Assembly: GCA_017623655.1 (NCBI GenBank)
Contig: JAGAON010000008.1
Span: 186,001-250,000 of the forward strand
Direction: 5' to 3'
DNA: 64,000 nucleotides
Source of the DNA: Prevotella sp.
GTDB taxonomy: Bacteria > Bacteroidota > Bacteroidia > Bacteroidales > Bacteroidaceae
A model generated the notes under the pieces. The model searched no databases and had not been told where the DNA came from. It worked only from the letters and a program-made list of their open reading frames with translations. The position numbers and the translations under genes are program-made. Below are positions 42,616 to 50,851 of this stretch, one piece after another (position 1 is the first letter of the stretch; every line of letters begins with the position of its first letter).

Positions 42616-43611
42616 TCATCTGAACGAGTCCGTCAGCAGCTTTATCTCCACTTGCGGGGCTATCCGCTCATAAAGGATGTTATACACGGCGTCAAGGATG
42701 GGCATATTAACGTGCAGATGCTTGTTAATCTCCTTCATGCACTTGGTGCCGAAGTACCCCTCGGCTATCATTTCCATCTCTATCTGAGCGGACTTGACTG
42801 AATATCCCTTGCCGATCATCGTTCCGAAGGTGCGGTTTCTGGAAAAGTTCGAGTAACCGGTAACCAACAGGTCGCCTATATATACGCTGTCTTCCATGTG
42901 GCGTTCAATCGGATGCACGCACTGCAAGAAGCGCGCCATCTCCTGCAAGGCGTTCGCCATCAGCACGGCCTGGAAGTTATCGCCGTATTTAAGGCCTGAA
43001 CATATACCGGCGGCAATGGCATATACGTTCTTCAGCACCGACGAATACTCGATGCCTATCACGTCACTTGACGTCTTGGTCTTTATGAACCTGCCGGCAA
43101 GCACCCTCGCCATACTCTCCGCCTTGTCCGTATCGGAACAGCCGACGGTGAGGTATGAGAGCCTTTCCAGCGCCACTTCCTCCGCATGACTGGGGCCGCC
43201 GATGCAGGCAAGGTTGTCGTATGGCACGTCAAACATCTCATGGAAGTACTCCGAACACACAAGGTTGTCGTCCGGAACGATGCCCTTTATGGCCATGACG
43301 AGGAACTTGTCACGCACGTTCACCCTCAGTTTCCTGAGATGGTTTTTAAGGTATGGCGACGGAGTGACGAACACAAGGGTGTCGTAAGCCTGCGCTATCT
43401 TGTTGATATCGGAACTGAAACATATCTCGTCCATATTGAAATGAACGCCCGTAAGGTACGCGGGATTGTGACCGAGGCGCTTGAATTCCTCTATACGGTC
43501 ATCCCTCCGCATATACCATCCGATGTGATGCGTGTTGCCGACAACTATCTTCGCAATAGCCGTCGCCCAGCTTCCACCTCCGATTATCGCTATTTTGCCA
43601 CAGTCAAACAT
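42616..43611 (-). CDS. gpsA: NAD(P)H-dependent glycerol-3-phosphate dehydrogenase
   Basis: The 331-aa cytoplasmic enzyme reduces dihydroxyacetone phosphate to glycerol-3-phosphate for phospholipid synthesis. The dinucleotide-binding motif is IIGGGSWATA and the catalytic lysine lies in YSSVLKNVYAIAAG. The rest, for example GGPSHAEEVA, matches GpsA. It starts 30 bp after the lysS stop, the lysS-gpsA order being common in Bacteroidales. Confidence 0.94.
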   Translation of the reverse strand: MFDCGKIAIIGGGSWATAIAKIVVGNTHHIGWYMRRDDRIEEFKRLGHNPAYLTGVHFNMDEICFSSDINKIAQAYDTLVFVTPSPYLKNHLRKLRVNVRDKFLVMAIKGIVPDDNLVCSEYFHEMFDVPYDNLACIGGPSHAEEVALERLSYLTVGCSDTDKAESMARVLAGRFIKTKTSSDVIGIEYSSVLKNVYAIAAGICSGLKYGDNFQAVLMANALQEMARFLQCVHPIERHMEDSVYIGDLLVTGYSNFSRNRTFGTMIGKGYSVKSAQIEMEMIAEGYFGTKCMKEINKHLHVNMPILDAVYNILYERIAPQVEIKLLTDSFR

Positions 43612-43641
43612 GGTATAGTCCGTGTTTATGAAGCCCTACCT

Positions 43642-45429
43642 CTAACCTTGGCTCGCCGCCGCGTCTATGTAACTCTGGAACTCTTCCACCTTTGGGTTGT
43701 CCAGTCCGAGCTTGTATTTCTTGTTCACTCCGCAGACATCCATCTGCAATTTCTGCGCCTTTACGTCCTTCAGGTCTGAGAGGAGGTAGTACCCGGCCTT
43801 GTTGAACAGGGGAATCCACTCCTCGGCCACGCCTATTGCCGCCCACTCTTCCTTGCCTGCCTTGGGCTGTTTCGGTTCCGGTTTCATCTGCGGGAAGAAC
43901 AGTACCTCCTGTATGTAGGCGTTACCCGTCATGAGCATGACAAGGCGGTCTATGCCGATGCCGATGCCGCTGGTGGGCGGCATACCGTACTGCAACGCGC
44001 GGAGGAAGTCATGGTCTATCACCATTGCCTCGTCATCGCCCTTGTCGGCGAGCTTCATCTGGTCGATGAAACGCTCTTCCTGGTCTATCGGGTCGTTGAG
44101 TTCGGAGTATGCGTTGGCCAGTTCCTTGCCGTTGACCATAAGCTCGAAGCGTTCCGTCAGCCCCGGTTTGCTGCGGTGCATCTTGGTAAGCGGAGACATC
44201 TCGACAGGGTAATCCGTTATGAAAGTGGGCTGGATGAACGTGCCCTCGCACGTCTCTCCGAAGATTTCGTCAATGAGTTTGCCCCTGCCCATGGTCTCGT
44301 CCACCTCTATCCCGAGTTTCTTCGCCGTAGCACGCATATCGTCCTCGGTCATATCCGTAAGGTCATAGCCGGTCTTCTCCTTGATGGCGTCAAGTATCGG
44401 GAGCCTGCGGAACGGAGCCTTGAAGGAGATTGTCTTGCCGTCGATAACCGTTTCCGGCTTGCCGTTGACCGCAACGCAGATGGTCTCCAGCAGTTTCTCC
44501 GTGAATGACATCATCCAGTTGTAGTCCTTGTAGGCCACATACAGTTCCATGCAGGTGAACTCCGGGTTGTGGTTCTTGTCCATTCCCTCGTTGCGGAAGT
44601 TCTTTCCTATCTCGTAAACGCCCTCAAAGCCGCCCACGATGAGCCTTTTCAGGTACAGTTCCGTGGCTATGCGCATATACATGGGTATGTTGAGCGCATT
44701 GAAATGCGTTATGAACGGACGCGCGCTTGCGCCTCCCGCTATTGACTGCAAGGTCGGTGTCTCCACCTCCGTGTAGCCGGCCTCGTCGAGCACGCGGCGC
44801 AGTGTGCGCACCACGGTGGCGCGTTTGAGGAACGTGTCCTTCACGCCTTCGTTGACAACGAGATCCACATAACGCTGGCGGTAGCGCAACTCCGGGTCCT
44901 CGAACTTGTCATACGCCACGCCGTCCTTGTACTTCACTATCGGCAACGGCTTCAATGACTTTGACAACAGCGTCAGTTCCTTGGCGTGAACGGATATTTC
45001 CCCCGTCTGCGTGCGGAACACAAAACCTTTCACTCCGATGAAGTCGCCGATGTCAAGAAGTTTCTTGAACACCTTATTATAATAGTCCTTGTCCTCGCCC
45101 GGGCAAATGTCGTCACGCGTGACATACACCTGTATGCGTCCCTTTGAGTCCTGCAACTCCACGAAAGCGGCCTTGCCCATGATGCGGCGGTTCATCATTC
45201 TGCCGGCGATGCACACCGCGCGACTGTTCTCGGCCGTAGCCTTGGCGGGCACGTCGTTGCCCTCTTCGTCTTTTTCCAAGGGCAAGTCGGTGAATGAAGA
45301 GATTATTTCGTCTGAAAAAGCGTCGGTAGGATATTCGGCGGCAGGATACGGTTCGATGCCCATATTACGCAGTTCCTGCAAGCTCTCCCGCCTGCCTATC
45401 TCCTGTTCACTAAGTTCGAGTATGTTCAT
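43642..45429 (-). CDS. lysS: Lysyl-tRNA synthetase, class II
   Basis: The 595-aa enzyme charges tRNA-Lys. The OB-fold anticodon-binding domain spans about residues 70-175 ([19 protein letters not shown]). The class II motifs are motif 2 [20 protein letters not shown] and motif 3 [15 protein letters not shown]. The last about 85 residues, after LFFPQMKPE, form an extra helical domain ([20 protein letters not shown]...) that E. coli LysRS lacks but Bacteroidota enzymes usually carry. A TAACTTTG -7 element lies at 45509-45502 on the minus strand, about 72 bp upstream of the start. Confidence 0.96.
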   Translation of the reverse strand: MNILELSEQEIGRRESLQELRNMGIEPYPAAEYPTDAFSDEIISSFTDLPLEKDEEGNDVPAKATAENSRAVCIAGRMMNRRIMGKAAFVELQDSKGRIQVYVTRDDICPGEDKDYYNKVFKKLLDIGDFIGVKGFVFRTQTGEISVHAKELTLLSKSLKPLPIVKYKDGVAYDKFEDPELRYRQRYVDLVVNEGVKDTFLKRATVVRTLRRVLDEAGYTEVETPTLQSIAGGASARPFITHFNALNIPMYMRIATELYLKRLIVGGFEGVYEIGKNFRNEGMDKNHNPEFTCMELYVAYKDYNWMMSFTEKLLETICVAVNGKPETVIDGKTISFKAPFRRLPILDAIKEKTGYDLTDMTEDDMRATAKKLGIEVDETMGRGKLIDEIFGETCEGTFIQPTFITDYPVEMSPLTKMHRSKPGLTERFELMVNGKELANAYSELNDPIDQEERFIDQMKLADKGDDEAMVIDHDFLRALQYGMPPTSGIGIGIDRLVMLMTGNAYIQEVLFFPQMKPEPKQPKAGKEEWAAIGVAEEWIPLFNKAGYYLLSDLKDVKAQKLQMDVCGVNKKYKLGLDNPKVEEFQSYIDAAASQG

Positions 45430-45501
45430 ATACTGTTTGTTTTACTATATAAGAAACGACAACGCACGCCTGTGCGTATCTATAATAATGCGAATTTGTT
45501 G

Positions 45502-45509
45502 CAAAGTTA
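45502..45509 (-). promoter_or_regulatory. -7 element for lysS-gpsA
   Basis: TAACTTTG on the minus strand; the nearest TTTG upstream is 24 nt away, longer than usual. It lies about 72 bp before the lysS ATG. Confidence 0.5.
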
Positions 45510-46169
45510 ATAATTAAATCTGACAAAAACGAACTTTTTAGTAAAAAAACATTCATTTTATTGTATGCGGGCCATATTGCCACATATATCGTGACGAAAT
45601 GCGGAATGTCAGCGGAGACCACGTTTTTGTGACACATTGACTTTTCAAAAAGTCTGTCCCGAGATTGCATTCAGGATTGTCTTCCGCACCTGCCAACCGG
45701 CTTTTCCGTCGTTTCCGACTCCGTTTTATGCGTCTTCCACCCTCTTTCACCATGCAAAACGGTGCTGATTACATTGTGAAAGGCGGCAAATCGTTGTGTG
45801 AAAGGCGGCATTTCGCAATGTAATCAGCGGCATTTTACCGTAAAAGAGGGCTTTTTACAGTGGGCGGCAACGGGCGTTTTCTTATCCCTTACCATAACTT
45901 CTTAACTATAAAACACTTATAAAAACACGGTTTCCTTGGAGTATTTCACAACGAAATACAGTTTCATGGATTTCACCGCCGGCATTTTGGGGTCGTAATA
46001 ACGCAATGTGTCAGCGTTTCCGGCAGATAAACGACAAAGTGACTGTAAGGAAATCATGCGGCATATAGCGGCGAAGAGCCCGACAATAAAATTCATATTC
46101 TAAATCAAGTTTTTGAGGTTTTTGCGATAAACAAACGTCGAAAGAGTTTCAATATCGGACAACTTTCAC
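45510..46169. other. Gene-free 660-bp spacer
   Basis: No convincing ORF is present between lysS and the toxin gene, which diverge. It contains the R5 array at 45757-45866. The stretch 45870-46140 shows no recognisable repeat, RNA gene or terminator. Confidence 0.6.
45757..45866. repeat. 22-nt-period array R5, the longest copy
   Basis: Units start at 45757, 45779, 45801, 45823 and 45845: AAACGGTGCTG/ATTACATTGTG, AAAGGCGGCAA/ATCGTTGTGTG, AAAGGCGGCAT/TTCGCAATGTA, ATCAGCGGCAT/TTTACCGTAAA, then a degraded fifth unit. Unit ends in TGTG are followed by AAAG and ends in TGTA by ATCA. Confidence 0.85.
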
Positions 46170-46177
46170 TATATTTG
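46170..46177 (+). promoter_or_regulatory. -7 element directly before the toxin ATG
   Basis: TATATTTG ends 4 nt before the ATG at 46182. The expected transcription start therefore coincides with the start codon, predicting a leaderless or nearly leaderless mRNA. No clear TTTG lies 19-21 nt upstream. Confidence 0.6.
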
Positions 46178-46181
46178 CACC

Positions 46182-46523
46182 ATGAAACGGCGAATACTGA
46201 CATACGGCGGTTACTTTGAAGCATTCATGAAGACACTAAAAGAAAAGGAACGGGAGAAAATTCAATATGGTCTTCTGTTGCTAAAAACACAAGACAGACT
46301 GCCTAAGAAATTCATCAAACTGATAAAAGACGGCTTGTATGAGTTGCGGACAGAATACGGGGGCAACATCTTCAGAGTGTTCTTCATATTCGACGAGGGG
46401 AATATAGTCGTCTTGTTCAATGGCTTTCAGAAAAAGACTCAGAAGACACCGCATAACGAAATAGAAAAGGCAATACAGATAAAGGAGGCTTATTATGCAG
46501 ACAAACAATCATCAAATCGTTGA
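46182..46523 (+). CDS. RelE/HigB-type toxin (Gp49-like)
   Basis: The 113-aa protein matches the Gp49/DUF891 HigB-like toxin family: YFEAFMKTLKEKEREKIQYG, then KLIKDGLYELRTEYGGNIFRVFFIFDEG, and VVLFNGFQKKTQKTPHNEIE with the typical lysine-rich C-terminal helix. Such toxins are mRNA interferases that act on the ribosome. The toxin gene comes first and overlaps the antitoxin gene by 29 bp (HigBA order). The ATG at 46182 is kept because homologues contain the YFxxF stretch, although this makes the transcript leaderless. Confidence 0.9.
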   Translation: MKRRILTYGGYFEAFMKTLKEKEREKIQYGLLLLKTQDRLPKKFIKLIKDGLYELRTEYGGNIFRVFFIFDEGNIVVLFNGFQKKTQKTPHNEIEKAIQIKEAYYADKQSSNR

Positions 46524-46800
46524 CTATGACCTCGTTCTTGACGAGAAATTCGGGAAAGAGGGAACGCCGGAGCGTATAAAGGCGGAAGAGGACGCTTTCT
46601 CATTCTACTCCGGCCAGATACTGCTGGACGCACGAAAAGAGGCGAAGGTGACGCAGGCGGAATTGGCCAAAAGGATAAACTCCACCAAATCATATATCTC
46701 CAAGGTGGAAAACGGAGTCATTGTCCCAAGCGTAGGCGCATTCTACCGCATCATAAATGCACTCGGACTGAGGGTGGAAGTGGTGAAGCCTATTTATTAA
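46495..46800 (+). CDS. XRE-family antitoxin
   Basis: The 101-aa protein has an acidic N-terminal arm (about 1-40, DYDLVLDEKFGKEGTPERIKAEEDAF) and a C-terminal helix-turn-helix (VTQAELAKRINSTKSYISKVENGVIVPS). It should neutralise the toxin and repress the operon. The order arm-then-HTH is typical of HigA-like antitoxins paired with Gp49 toxins. A 20-bp terminator stem follows at 46839. Confidence 0.9.
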   Translation: MQTNNHQIVDYDLVLDEKFGKEGTPERIKAEEDAFSFYSGQILLDARKEAKVTQAELAKRINSTKSYISKVENGVIVPSVGAFYRIINALGLRVEVVKPIY

Positions 46801-46838
46801 CGAAACTCTTTGTAATCGCGAATGCACAAACAAAGAAA

Positions 46839-46890
46839 CGGCTTATGGCAGCAAAGACGGGTTTTCTACTGTCTTTGCTGCCATAAGCCG
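46839..46890. terminator. Strong hairpin between convergent genes (bidirectional terminator)
   Basis: CGGCTTATGGCAGCAAAGAC at 46839-46858 is the exact reverse complement of 46871-46890, a perfect 20-bp stem with a 12-nt loop. It lies between the antitoxin gene (+) and the PAP2 gene (-) and probably ends both transcripts. Confidence 0.8.
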
Positions 46891-46931
46891 TATATGTGTA
46901 TTGCCGTATTCAGGAAACAATAAAGAATACA

Positions 46932-47579
46932 TCACAGATGCAATGCAAGCGAAGGAACAAGCGCCTGCACCGCAAACGCGGCGAAAGTGAGCGCGGCTAT
47001 CCACGCCACCACCCACGAATGACGTGACGAGCGCACATGAGTGAAGTGCAGCAGGTCCTCGTGTATCCATGTCAGCAGCCACACGACAAGCCATGCAAGG
47101 ATGAAGCCGCCGAGAATATCACCGGGATAATGGTAGCCGAGATAGACCCGGGAATAGCATACCGCCAACGCGACTATCAGCATAGTGTTTGAGATTAGCC
47201 TGTCACGGAACCAGTGAATCATCAGCAATGTGAGCAGCCAGATGTTGGCGGAGTGCGCTGACGGGAAACCGCAACCGGCTCCGCGGCGGCCGTTGACAAT
47301 GTGAACCATGGAGGAAATGGGGTTGTCCGGGTTGCTGGGACGCAGGCGTCCTATCCACGGACGCAGCAGATGGGCGTTGGCCCAGTCGGTAACAAGCATG
47401 CCGGCACCTACCATGAGAAGCACCATGAGCATGCCTTTCCATGAGTAGTTGCGCCAAACGACATAGAGCAGAGCGGCATACAGCGGCACCCAGACCGCCT
47501 TTTGGCTTATGAGGAACATCAGTTGGTCAAGGAACAGCGTGTGATGGCCGTTGATAAAGAAAAAGATTTGTGTATCCAC
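46932..47579 (-). CDS. PAP2-family membrane phosphatase
   Basis: The 215-aa protein has five to six membrane helices and the three acid phosphatase motifs in order: GRLRPSNPDN (about residue 78), PSAHSANIW and SRVYLGYHYPGDILGG. Members dephosphorylate undecaprenyl pyrophosphate, phosphatidylglycerol phosphate or lipid A; the substrate here is not determined. The catalytic His residues in PSAHS and YLGYHYPGD are present. It lies 154 bp downstream of nhaD with the family E repeat between. Confidence 0.92.
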   Translation of the reverse strand: MDTQIFFFINGHHTLFLDQLMFLISQKAVWVPLYAALLYVVWRNYSWKGMLMVLLMVGAGMLVTDWANAHLLRPWIGRLRPSNPDNPISSMVHIVNGRRGAGCGFPSAHSANIWLLTLLMIHWFRDRLISNTMLIVALAVCYSRVYLGYHYPGDILGGFILAWLVVWLLTWIHEDLLHFTHVRSSRHSWVVAWIAALTFAAFAVQALVPSLALHL

Positions 47580-47587
47580 GAGGGAAT

Positions 47588-47728
47588 GAGTTATGAGTTA
47601 TTAATTATGGGTTGTCAGTTATGAGTCATGAGGGGATTCTGCCGGTTGTCTGTAAAAAATATGAGTTTCGGGTTGTCTGGCAGCGGTATTCCATGTCCAT
47701 GCAACCCAAAACTCATAACTTATAACTC
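47588..47728. repeat. Inverted repeat rich in ATAACTTATAAC words (family E)
   Basis: The arm 47588-47614 (GAGTTATGAGTTATT...) pairs with 47702-47728 (...ATAACTTATAACTC) over 27 positions with a few mismatches. It fills the nhaD-PAP2 spacer. Confidence 0.75.
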
Positions 47729-47733
47729 ACGGA

Positions 47734-49044
47734 TTAGAACAGATAGGTCTTCTCAACCCAGTAGCACAGCATACCGGCGATGTAGCCTACGAAAGCAATC
47801 CATGTGACATTCTTCATGTACCAGCCGAAGGATATGCGCTCCAGACCCATCACCACCACGCCGGCAGCAGAGCCTATGATGAGCATGGAACCGCCTACAC
47901 CGGCGCAGTATGCCAGAAGTTGCCAGAAGATACCATCGACAGCGAAGTTGACGCTGTTTGGATCAATGACGTACATCTTCATGGCACCGGCCACGAGAGG
48001 CACGTTATCGACAATGGATGACAGTATGCCGATGGCGCCGGTGACAAGATAATCGTTGCCGACAACCTCGTCAAGCCACTTGCCTATGGCCGTTAGAACG
48101 CCGACCTCAGACAGCGTTGCCACGGCCATGAGTATGCCGAGGAAGAACATTATGGTTGACAGGTCTATGCGGCTGAGCAGGTTGGTGACACGCTTTGCCA
48201 TCGGGTCGTGCTCTTCTTTCTTGCGGTATATTATCTCCGTGACGCACCACAGTATGCCGAGAACGCCAAGTATGCCGACGAAGGCGGGCAACCCGGTGAG
48301 CGTATGGAACACGGGGACACAGCAAAGGCCTCCCACGCCAAGGGCGAAAATGAGGTTGCGCTGCACCTTTGTTATACCGCTGATGGAGGCTTCACGCTTA
48401 TCTACCACCTGCGGGAGATTCCCGCTAAGATGGAGCTGAAGCACGGCAGTAGGCACGATGAAGGCGACGAAAGACGGAATGATAATCTCCTGAATGACGC
48501 CGAGGGCGGTAATCATCTTGCCGTTCCACAGCATTATGGTCGTGACGTCACCGATAGGTGAGAACGCACCGCCGGCATTGGCGGCAATGATGACACACAC
48601 GGCGTACCACAGGCGGTCCTGATGATCATGTACCAACTTGCGGAGAATCATGATCATGACGATGGAAGTGGTGAGATTGTCAAGCACCGCGGAGAGTATT
48701 GCCGTCATAAAGGCTATCTTCCACAGCAGCGAACGCTTGGTCCTTGACTTCAATGCGCCACGCACCCAGTTGAAACCGCCGTGCTGATCGACAATCTCCA
48801 CGATGGTCATGGCGCCCATAAGGAAGAACAGTGTGGTGCCGGCCTCGCCGAGATTCTTCTCTATCGACTCTCCAAGTTCAAAACCCGGAAGCCCCATTCC
48901 CTCATGACCAAGGGCGAGAAGGGTCCAGCACACCACGCACATAAGGATGGCAATGGCCGCCTTGTTGATTTTCGTCACGCTTTCAAGGGCTATGAAAGCG
49001 TAGCCGACAACGAAAGCAATGCAAAGTACAGTAATGGAACTCAT
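47734..49044 (-). CDS. nhaD: Na+/H+ antiporter NhaD
   Basis: The 436-aa inner-membrane protein has about 12 helices and the NhaD-type motifs FLMGAMTIVEIVDQHGGF and LDNLTTSIVMIMILRKL, plus IIAANAGGAFSPIGDVTTIMLW with the conserved SPIGDVTT. It exports Na+ or Li+ at alkaline pH. Minus-strand -7 element TACCTTTG at 49089-49082. It is divergent from the rhamnose operon. Confidence 0.94.
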   Translation of the reverse strand: MSSITVLCIAFVVGYAFIALESVTKINKAAIAILMCVVCWTLLALGHEGMGLPGFELGESIEKNLGEAGTTLFFLMGAMTIVEIVDQHGGFNWVRGALKSRTKRSLLWKIAFMTAILSAVLDNLTTSIVMIMILRKLVHDHQDRLWYAVCVIIAANAGGAFSPIGDVTTIMLWNGKMITALGVIQEIIIPSFVAFIVPTAVLQLHLSGNLPQVVDKREASISGITKVQRNLIFALGVGGLCCVPVFHTLTGLPAFVGILGVLGILWCVTEIIYRKKEEHDPMAKRVTNLLSRIDLSTIMFFLGILMAVATLSEVGVLTAIGKWLDEVVGNDYLVTGAIGILSSIVDNVPLVAGAMKMYVIDPNSVNFAVDGIFWQLLAYCAGVGGSMLIIGSAAGVVVMGLERISFGWYMKNVTWIAFVGYIAGMLCYWVEKTYLF

Positions 49045-49181
49045 AATAGTGTTAGTTAGTTATATGATAAGATTAACGTTGCAAAGGTAAACAAAATATC
49101 TATAACACATAACCTGACCACTTGTTTTTTTCGCAAAAAACGCAAAAAAGTCACAAAAAGAAAAAGTTTTCATTAGAATTT

Positions 49182-49212
49182 GTTGGCGAATGAAAAAAAA
49201 AACGTACCTTTG
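49182..49212 (+). promoter_or_regulatory. Promoter of the rhamnose operon
   Basis: GTTG at 49182-49185, a 19-nt spacer and TACCTTTG at 49205-49212. TTTG at 49179-49182 with a 22-nt spacer is an alternative. The leader to rhaB is about 100 nt. No RhaR-like AraC regulator gene lies in the window. Confidence 0.65.
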
Positions 49213-49320
49213 CGTATGAAATAACTGTTAACCGATTATCGAACGACAAAAGGAAAAGAAGTGACTTTTCCGGGAAAGCTGATAAAAGACTGTACTAACT
49301 GCTATATTAAACTGACAACT

Positions 49321-50796
49321 ATGGAAAAAAAGTATTTCTTCGCCGTGGATCTTGGAGCAACAAGCGGCCGTACCATCATAGGCGGGCTGAACGGCGGAAA
49401 GATTGAACTGGAAGAACTTACACGTTTTGACAATAATCTCATAGAGGTGAACGGACATTTCTACTGGGATATATACGCCTTGTACTTTGAAATAATCAAA
49501 GGCCTGAAAGCAGCGAAGAAGCAAGGCATCGCAATAACAAGCATAGGCATTGACACATGGGGCGTGGACTTCGTGTGTGTAGCCGAGGATGGCAGCATAA
49601 GCCAGCCCATAGCATACCGCGACCCGCACACCTTTGACGCCATGGACGATTATCTGGAGAACGTCATGTCAAAGGAAAAGGTGTATGGAGTGACCGGAAT
49701 ACAGTTCATGAACTTCAATTCCATCTTCCAGCTTTACGCCATGAAGCGGGCGGGAAACGTCGCATTGAAGAACGCACAGAAGATACTTTTCATACCGGAT
49801 GCATTGAGTTATATGCTGACGGGCAACATGGTGTGCGAATATACCATCGCCTCTACGGCGCAACTGCTTGACCCGCGCACCAAGCAACTTGACCCGCGCC
49901 TGTTGGCTTCGCTCGGACTTACACAGTCAAAGTTCGGCAGAATGGTGAATCCGGGCGACCTTGTGGGAACACTGACGGACGCAATACAGAAAGAGACAGG
50001 GCTGGGAGCCATACCGGTTGTGGCCGTGGCAGGACATGATACCGGCTCGGCCGTGGCGGCAGTACCGGCAAAAGACGAGAAATTCGCATACCTCTCAAGC
50101 GGGACATGGTCTCTTATGGGCATTGAAACCAAGGAGGCTATTATAAATAAGGTATCGTATGACCGCAACTTCACTAACGAGGGAGGAATAGAAGGCACCA
50201 CACGCTTCCTGAAAAATATATGTGGAATGTGGCTGTACGAGCGTTGCCGCAAGGAGTGGACGGACGCACCGAAATCGCATACGGAACTTATTGCCGAGGC
50301 AATGAAGCAGCCGGCATTCCAAAGTATCATAAACCCTGACGACGCAATGTTCGCCAACCCGGTGTCAATGGTGGAGGCAATAAAGAGCTATTGCGAGCAG
50401 ACCGGACAGCACGTGCCACAGGGTCACGCTGAAACCTGCCGCTGCATATTCGAGTCTCTCGCCCTGCGCTACCGTCAGGTGTTCGGCTATCTCACGGAGA
50501 TGGCATCGTTCCCGATAAACGTACTGCACATAATCGGCGGCGGTTCACTTAACAATGACCTGAACCAATTTACCTCAAACTCACTCGGAGTGGAAGTGCT
50601 TGCAGGTCCTCAGGAGGGTACTGCGCTCGGAAACATCATGGTACAGGCGAAGGCTGCGGGCGAAGTTGCAGACCTATGGGATATGCGTCGCGTCATAGCC
50701 AACAGCTTGGAGCTGAAGAAATTTACACCGAAAGACAAGGAGGAATGGGATGTGGCATACAAGAAATTCCTCGATATAGTGGCGAAGAAAGGATAA
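49321..50796 (+). CDS. rhaB: Rhamnulokinase RhaB
   Basis: The 491-aa FGGY-family kinase phosphorylates L-rhamnulose. The N-terminal phosphate motif is AVDLGATSGRTI, followed by GIDTWGVDFV, a substrate-binding signature; the second nucleotide-binding region is VAGHDTGSAVAAVPA and a later HIIGGGSLNNDLNQFTSN. The length fits. The ATG at 49321 (MEKKYFFAVDLGATSG) is preferred to a GTG at 49261 that would add 20 residues unlike the family. It is the first gene of rhaB-rhaA-rhaT-rhaD. Confidence 0.95.
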   Translation: MEKKYFFAVDLGATSGRTIIGGLNGGKIELEELTRFDNNLIEVNGHFYWDIYALYFEIIKGLKAAKKQGIAITSIGIDTWGVDFVCVAEDGSISQPIAYRDPHTFDAMDDYLENVMSKEKVYGVTGIQFMNFNSIFQLYAMKRAGNVALKNAQKILFIPDALSYMLTGNMVCEYTIASTAQLLDPRTKQLDPRLLASLGLTQSKFGRMVNPGDLVGTLTDAIQKETGLGAIPVVAVAGHDTGSAVAAVPAKDEKFAYLSSGTWSLMGIETKEAIINKVSYDRNFTNEGGIEGTTRFLKNICGMWLYERCRKEWTDAPKSHTELIAEAMKQPAFQSIINPDDAMFANPVSMVEAIKSYCEQTGQHVPQGHAETCRCIFESLALRYRQVFGYLTEMASFPINVLHIIGGGSLNNDLNQFTSNSLGVEVLAGPQEGTALGNIMVQAKAAGEVADLWDMRRVIANSLELKKFTPKDKEEWDVAYKKFLDIVAKKG

Positions 50797-50851
50797 ACAA
50801 GAAACAGAAAAGAAAAATAATCATACACTAAAAACAAAACTAACTAAGACA

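Noticed and set aside
45757..45866. CRISPR array
   Set aside because: Although units recur every 22 nt, no constant repeat alternates with unrelated spacers, and no cas gene is present in the window.
49261..49320. GTG start 60 bp upstream of rhaB
   Set aside because: The added residues are unlike rhamnulokinases, and the ATG at 49321 directly precedes the conserved N-terminus.
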